The notes beneath the pieces are model-generated. The model worked only from the letters and a program-made list of their open reading frames with translations, did no database searches and was not told the DNA's origin. From Populus alba (Eukaryota; Streptophyta; Magnoliopsida; Malpighiales; Salicaceae), in the NCBI RefSeq assembly GCF_005239225.2, contig NC_133288.1, positions 16,188,169-16,252,168 of the forward strand: a DNA stretch of 64,000 nt, read 5' to 3'. The position numbers and the translations under genes were made by a program. Of the stretch, positions 58,001 through 64,000 are shown piece after piece. Every line of letters starts with the position of its first letter. The stretch's first letter is position 1.

Positions 58001-59368
58001 ATAGGTTAATTGTATGGACACAAGTTGATGTAGTTCCTCTTCTGTTGATCATTTAATCTGCCTCATAACATTTTGATCTTTACTGCCCTAATTTGTTGCG
58101 ATCTTTATTTTTTTCTAGAACTCTCTTATAAAAATCAAACTAAAGAATCATAGATTATCAGATTAATTCTGTTAAAGTGAATTCTCATTATGCAGATATT
58201 GCCCTTTTGACTCTTGAAAGCCTGGATTTTTGCATTAGAACCATGCCTGAAAACATTAATGGATGGAATTCAATACTATTCTCAAGCAACCCAAAAGGCT
58301 TTTAATCCTTATAGTCTCGTCTTTGGTTTGCTCAATTAAAAAATTGAATCCACATTTCATTTTATTCTCTACTAACTCAGATCGATCTGCTTCATCAAAA
58401 TTATGCAGGCAAATCCCCCACAACTGCACTCGAATTTGTTGTATATTCAACGGTACAGGTGTCAATCTCGACTAGTTGGAGAAGCAGCCTATTTTCTTAC
58501 GAACATTCTCTCTGCAGAGTCTTTCATCTCAAACATTGATGCAAAATCACTTTCAATGGAGGAATCTGAATTTGAAAAAAACATGGAACTTGCTCGAGAC
58601 CTTACTGGCCTTTCAACTGATTTGAATGGTCTGTCTACTCAAAGTGATCAAAATGCAGGAAACAATTCCAGAGCAGAACTTATGGAATCCAAACATCGAG
58701 CTTTGAGCTCTAAGAAGGAAAGGGACTTGTCAATTGGATCCAGATCTTCTGAAGTGACATCTATGAGTAAGGATCTGCAATATGCCAAAGATGAGTCGCC
58801 AATGGAAAAGATTTTGTCACTCTCAGATATAGAGAATAAAGGAGCAACTTTGCTTTTGAAGGAGGATCTGACAAGTCAGGTCCTTCGAGAATACCCATAC
58901 TTGTTTGCCAGTGTTGGTGATCTAACAATCAATGATGTAGAAGACCTGCTAAATAATTACAAACAACTTGTCTTCAAGTATGTTTGTCTTTCTAAAGGGC
59001 TGGGTGTTGCTAATCCATCTCTTCCTTTGACCAGTTCTCAGACGCAAGTTCATGGTGATGTCAAAACTCTGAACTATGACCAAAATAACACTGCAGTAGA
59101 GGCAAATAAAGAGGCACGTAAACATACTGGTATGACAGATGGTTTAAATATGGCTTCCCTTGTTGACGAAGAGAATGTTGAATTGAAGCCCAGGAACCAT
59201 CAAGATAGCGCAGCAGGAGGGCTAAATGATGAGTTTCAGACGCATACTAGCATGACAGATGGTTCAAATATGCTTTCCCTTGTTGGTGAAGAGATTCTTG
59301 TATCAGAGCCTAAGCAGAATGAGGCAGTGGTGGTTCATTATGAGGGAAAGGATGAAAATTCTCAATGA
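55011..59368 (+). CDS. VPS9A: VPS9A, Rab5-family guanine nucleotide exchange factor
   Basis: This activates Rab5-type GTPases (RHA1, ARA7, ARA6 in Arabidopsis) on endosomes for vacuolar and recycling traffic. Five exons, 55011-55102, 55750-55897, 56144-56314, 57477-57656 and 58409-59368, join in frame to give 516 residues. An N-terminal helical bundle (LHDFLERMRHPSAADFVKSI, HPLWAGCSEEELESAGEGLE) leads to the VPS9 domain, about 100-245. The latter includes LYRAPRDKLVCILNCCKVIN and GADEFLPVLIYVTIKANPPQ. The Asp here falls at 185 and the Tyr at 193, the positions needed for exchange in the Arabidopsis protein. RLVGEAAYFLTNILSAESFI closes the domain. The rest is a hydrophilic tail with a conserved plant region (LREYPYLFASVGDLTINDVE) and a duplicated 23-residue block. 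Length matches Arabidopsis VPS9A (~520). The ORF looks fully functional. Confidence 0.95.
59123..59310 (+). repeat. Direct repeat encoding a duplicated block in the VPS9A tail
   Basis: Copies 59123-59190 and 59243-59310, 120 bp apart, encode HT(G/S)MTDG(L/S)NM(A/L)SLV(D/G)EE plus a short variable end, at residues ~436-458 and ~476-498. The period is a multiple of three, so the frame is kept. The nucleotide similarity is high, which suggests a lineage-specific insertion in a poorly conserved part of the protein. Confidence 0.8.
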
Positions 59369-60780
59369 TAGCCATTGGGACATGCCTCGAGATGAGGAAA
59401 AGCATGAGAGTTCTTAACAATAGCTCACGAGGACATGTCTACTGTGGGAGTAAAATGACTCGGTACTACAGTGGCCATCAGAGCTACATGCCATCCCCTT
59501 CCTTCATCTGAATGGATAGCTATCTTATTTTGATGTTGCAACGTGTAAGTTATAACACTATCAGTCAATGTATGGTGAGACCTATCAGCGAGGAAACGGA
59601 ATTGATCATTCTCTCTTTTTTACCTTCATCAAATAGCATTTCCTGGAGAAATGGATTTTATAGCAGCTCGATTCTGCAAAGCCTCAACCCAGACCACATA
59701 CGAATTTGTTAAATACTTGTAGAACAATTTGATTAGCCATGATAAGGTTGCATTTGAAAACTGGATGATTATTTTCTTGCCTTCATTGCCTGTCTATTTA
59801 CCTCAATCAAAAGGTATGTGTTTGCAGTTCTTTCATAGTGTTTTCCTTTCATGTTCTCATTCAGCATCTGTTGTGGTAATGCTGACTAACCCCTATATCA
59901 TGCCATTCCTGTTTGTTCCTGTATGAAATGTGATTGAAGGTTGTGGCTGTTTTGAGTTTTGACACTTTCTTTTAATCCGGCTTCTGGTTTATGGCGTATA
60001 GTTTAAATCTTCATGACCAAGCAGTCAAGGGTGAATAGCGGATTTGTACTGCAATTGTTTTTTCAACCAATGAACCAAAATTAAAGATAATGTTGAATGC
60101 CATATCGATGTGATATAATCAATTATCTTTGGATTTGTCAGAGCAGGTGACCTCAAACTACGATCCTGATCAGCAGCTAAAAAAGTTGAAACGTTCTTAT
60201 TCTTTTCCTGCCCTGAATGACTGGTTTCATTTCAGAATATGGCAATGACAAAAATGTGACATCTCATCACCTACTTTGTTTGATCACTATTTGGAACTGG
60301 GATGTGACATTGGCTCATCTTCTTCCTGTTATACTTCTCTATAAAACTATGTTCTAACTTCAATAATGCTAGGCCATTCACCTCCATTTGCGGAAACAAC
60401 ATACAGGTAGTAGTGCATGTAGGGCATACAACAAAACCAAGAGAATTTAATTTTATGGTATCTTGGAATTGATCTTCTCTGAATCTGGCCATCTGGGTCT
60501 TTTTGTTTTGCCTGTACATGTTAAGCTTCTTCATGGTCAGGCATGAAACAAGAGTGTCCTCTAATGACCATTATTGATGATGGCCTCAATTGATGATGGG
60601 CTATTTGAGTTTGGATTGGCAATGCAAATTAATGAAGTCTTTTGGTGATGTTTACTATCAGTTAGTTCATAGGCCAACTTTGAGCATGAATTTTCATCTC
60701 TTCATTGCTTCAGAAAATAATCTTATTTTGGGTGGTTTTCAAGTTTAAAATGTGATCTTTCTAGATTATCTAGCCATGTA
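59369..60780. other. VPS9A 3' UTR and spacer
   Basis: The sequence to about 60.1 kb is probably 3' UTR and downstream flank. Short frames at 59512, 59729 and 60271 have no domain. No RNA gene was recognised. Confidence 0.5.
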
Positions 60781-62272
60781 TGCATTAGAGTTTTCTACAA
60801 GAAGTTATGTTTGTTTTAATTTTTTAGATTTTTAAGTGTTCGTTTGTGTTTTTAATGAGTAAAAAGCGTGTGATAATTATTGTTTGTCTTTTTCTGTCAA
60901 TGTCATTTATTTGGATATTAATTATGTCATTTTGGTATTTTTCTGGACTTAGAGGGTTGTTCCAAGTATATAATATTGAATCAGACCATGTGTTGAGATT
61001 TTTAGGTAAAACTTGAATTAAAAGTCTTTGACTTGACATTTTTGGCAACATATCAAGTTTTGTATCTCCTCTGTGAGTGGTGTACTTCCTTGTACTTTGT
61101 ATATCTAAAATAATGATTTCATCTGTATCTTTGGAGTGGTGAGTTGTTCATTTCTATATCTCTTCAATTTTGTACCTTTGAGTGGTGAGCAAATCATTTT
61201 TTTTTATGTGACCTGTTACTTTTTAATATTCATGTCATTTTGGTACCAATTTGGTATCAGAGCTTTTGGTTTACAACTATGGCTATTTGTGGATGTTGTG
61301 TGTAAGAATTCAAGAGGGACAACCGTACTCTTGAAATGAATAAAATGAGAAGGCAAATTAAGCAACTCCAGGAGCATCTTGAATTATATGAGAATCGAGA
61401 CAATGATGATGATTATAATAACATTGAAGTGATTAGAATAACATTGAAATTGGTTCTTCTAGCAATAATAATGATGTTAATCCTTTTCATAATAGATCAT
61501 ACCATGATGTCAGTGATAGTTCTTCTCAGCATCAAAGAAGAAGGAATATAAGTCGTTAACAAGATTCTAATATCAGAGTTGATATTTCTAATTATCAAAG
61601 GGAAAATGCAATCTAACAATTTCATTGATCGACTCCAAATTATTAAGGGGATTTTATTTATTTATTTCAAAGAGTATCCTGATGATAGAAAAGTTAAGTT
61701 AATGGCTTTGAAACTTAGAAAATTTGCTTCTTTTTAGTGGGAGAATCTTAAGAAACAAAGGGTTTGTGAGGAAAAAAGCAAGATTAAGTTTTGAGAGAAG
61801 ATGAAAATGAAGTTTAAGAGGAGGTTCTTGCTTGAATACTATTGGCAAGAGAATTTTTTAAAGTTTTATAATTCAAGGCAATCAAGACTGACTGTAGAAG
61901 AGTATATAATGTAATTTGAATTGCTCATGTTAAAGGGTGATATTGATCAACCTAAAAAACAAACAATAACTTAATACTTGGGTGGGTTAAAAGAGGAAAT
62001 TTCTAAAGTTGTTCAGTTACAACCTTATTAGGCATTCAATGATGTGAGATTTTTTTTTTTTTTGAATATGGAAAAGCAGTAGAAAAAGGTTAGAAAGACT
62101 AGTTGAAAATCGGCATCTTGGGAGAGTTCTTCTAATCGGGGGAGGACTTCATTCTTTAAGATTAATACATCAACAAAGTCTTCCATTTTTAAGGCTCTTT
62201 AAAATGGAAGTGTTGGAGTTGGTCCTAAAGTAACTAGTTCCTCAAATTCTAATTCAAAGAAGTGTTTTAAGT

Positions 62273-62304
62273 GTCAAGGGCATGAACATATTGCTTTTAA
62301 TTGT
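62273..62304 (+). pseudogene. Gag zinc knuckle (CCHC) of the retrotransposon
   Basis: CFKCQGHEHIAFNC fits C-X2-C-X4-H-X4-C, the nucleic-acid-binding knuckle of nucleocapsid proteins. It is readable in one frame, but upstream and downstream sequence is interrupted by stops. Confidence 0.85.
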
Positions 62305-63199
62305 TCAAACCACAAAATTGTTGTTGTTATAAAGGATAAGATAACTAGCAAAAATGACTTGTCGAATGAATCAGATCAATAAGATGAAGTGGCTTATGTT
62401 GATCAAGGTGAGTTACTAATTATTCAATGAAGTTTGAGTGTTATTCATAATGAGAGTAAAGATTGAGTTTATTGCATCATTTTTTACACATGTTGTAGTA
62501 TAAATGAGAAAGTTCATGACGTGACCATTGATAATGGTGCTTAACTAATATTATATCTACTAATATGGTAAATAAATTATTGCTCGAGATGGAAGCACAC
62601 CCTCAACCCTACAAATTAAGGTGGCTGGAAAAGAAGCATGAACATAAGGTGACAAATAAAAGTCTTGTTTTAATTTTCATTATGAAAAAGTATTCTAAAT
62701 AGGTATGATGTGATGTAATTCTTATGTATGCATGTCATTTATTGCTTGATCTTCCACGACAATATGATAGGAAAGTTTAGCATGATGGCTTTAAAAATAC
62801 TTATTCTTTTGTAAAGATAGTGTAAATATTATTTTAGGTCCTTCAACTTATTTCCAAACCTTTTAAAGGGGCAGAAACTCTTTTGGTTGCATGTTTTGAA
62901 ATAGAAAAACTTGTTGATGATGTGGATTTGGCTTATGCTCTTGTTTGTTTTTTTATATATATATATATATATAGAAAAATGCTGAAATAAAATAAATGAC
63001 TTGCCACTTGAAGTACAACCTTTTCTTGATGTTTTTCTGATGTGATTCCTAAAGATATACCATATGTACTTCCTTCTATGAGATATACCATATGGACTTC
63101 CTTCGATAAGGGATATTCAACATTGCATTCATTTCATTTAGGGTGTTATGCTTTCTAATAAGATAGCCTATCAAATGAGTTCTATCGAACATGAGGAGT

Positions 63200-63870
63200 T
63201 ACAAAGGTAAGTTGATGAGCTAATTTTGAAGGACTTAGTAAGGGAAAGTATGAGTCTGTATGTTGTGCTTTCTCTTCTTGTTCCAAAAAAGGATGGTTCA
63301 TGGAGAATATGCATTAATAGTTAGGCAACGAACAAAATCATTATTGGCTATCAATTTTCTATTCCTCGACTAGATGGCTTGTTCGATCAATTTCATGGTG
63401 TTACCACCTTTTCAAAGATTGATCTTAGAAGCAACTTCCATCATATTCGAATAAGAGTCGCTAATGAATGAAAAATAACATTTAAAGCATAGGATGTCCT
63501 TTTAAAATAGATGGTTATGCCATTTGACCTTTCTAATATGACTAGTACTTTCATACAAATAAATGATGTGTTTAAACCTTTTGTTGACCAATTTGTTATT
63601 ATTTACTTTGATGATCTTATTGTATACAACAAGGATAAAGAAGATCATCTTAGTCACTTGTAAGAAGTATTTCATACTTGAAGGAGTTAGAAGTTCTATG
63701 CTAATTTGAAGAAGTGTGAATTCTTCTCTATCAACCTTGTTTTCTTGGGTTTTGTTGTTTCCAATAAAGGAGTAAAGATGGATCCTAAAAAGATTGAAGC
63801 AATTATCGATTGCTACATACTCAAACTTTTTATGATATTCAAAGCTTTCATGGTCTAGCATATTTTTATT
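63200..63870 (+). pseudogene. Broken reverse transcriptase domain
   Basis: In one frame, blocks VPKKDGSWRICIN, PRLDGLFDQFHGVTTFSKID, VMPFDLSN, QFVIIYFDDLIVY and LKKCEFFSINLVFLGFVVS appear in the order of a Ty3/gypsy RT. At least six stop codons interrupt them. The catalytic YFDD survives. Position at the end of a PBS-gag-PR-RT series fixes its identity. Confidence 0.85.
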
Positions 63871-64000
63871 AGCGTTTCAGAAAAAATTTCAGCATTATAA
63901 TTGCTTCAATCACTAAATGCTTGAAAAGAGGTAGTTTCAAGTGGAATGACGAGGTAGAAAAGAGTTTTGAAGTTATGAAGCAAAAGGTGATCATTGGGTC

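Larger units (their letters stand above)
60780..64000 (+). mobile_element. Decayed Ty3/gypsy LTR retrotransposon, cut by the window edge
   Basis: TTGGTATCAGAGC at 61251-61263 is the plant initiator-Met tRNA primer-binding site, preceded by a CA at 61247-61248. The sequence before it (perhaps from ~60.8 kb) is therefore the 5' LTR; its left edge is not determined. Downstream come a gag-like region (61620-62060), a CCHC zinc knuckle at 62273-62304, a protease-like DNGA at about 62530, and reverse transcriptase. RT blocks are KKDGSWRICIN (~63286) and YFDD at 63604-63615. Order protease-RT with gag upstream, and block style, fit Ty3/gypsy. Many in-frame stops break every domain, so it cannot make protein. 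RNase H, integrase and the 3' LTR would lie past 64000. Confidence 0.85.

Noticed and set aside
1..64000. Multi-gene novel system, CRISPR array or biosynthetic cluster
   Set aside because: No repeat-spacer array is present. The supported genes belong to unrelated plant pathways with kilobases of repeat between them, so no functional cluster is visible.

Overview
This window reads as nuclear DNA of a woody eudicot, most likely Populus or another Salicaceae. The evidence is split genes with GT-AG introns, AT-rich intergenic DNA full of poly-A/T tracts and short microsatellites, plant-only gene families (ARF, BPS1-like), and a recurring AT-rich TIR-like repeat of a kind common in poplar. The species is an inference; nothing in the sequence proves it.

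Layout: 1-17.8 kb holds no gene I can support. It contains decayed repeats: a TIR-flanked element at 2.53 kb, a TRIM-like element at 7.1 kb, a long inverted repeat at 9.2 kb, degenerate tandem modules at 12.6 kb, and a ~0.8 kb offset duplication at 14.7-16.0 kb. Genes start at 17.8 kb: BPS1-like (+, 17844-18946); an SHM6/SHM7-type serine hydroxymethyltransferase (-, 20805-25843) divergent from a 91-residue membrane-protein gene (+, 26412-26763); a broken chloroplast GrpE gene (-, 30378-32043); and ARF17 with an intact miR160 site (-, CDS 34968-37950). Intergenic repeats fill 38-46.8 kb. A GT31 beta-1,3-galactosyltransferase gene (+, 46836-50024) follows, with a frame lesion in exon 6. After more repeats (50-55 kb) comes the Rab5 exchange factor VPS9A (+, 55011-59368). 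The window ends inside a decayed Ty3/gypsy retrotransposon (about 60.8 kb to the edge).

The genes are ordinary, unlinked plant housekeeping and developmental genes (one-carbon metabolism, auxin transcription, Golgi glycosylation, endosomal trafficking, plastid chaperones). I see no operon-like or multi-gene novel system. The most useful observations are structural: a GrpE pseudogene with at least three independent lesions including a 22-bp tandem duplication; a galactosyltransferase with two clustered single-base insertions that end the frame before its DDD motif; a GC-AG intron and a 3'-UTR intron in ARF17; a duplicated 23-residue block in the VPS9A tail; several local tandem duplications; possible Helitron ends next to a dispersed tandem module; and a retrotransposon whose visible stop codons mostly look like single transitions.

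Exon borders were placed by eye from splice consensus, reading phase and family similarity recalled from general knowledge. No alignment or search was run.
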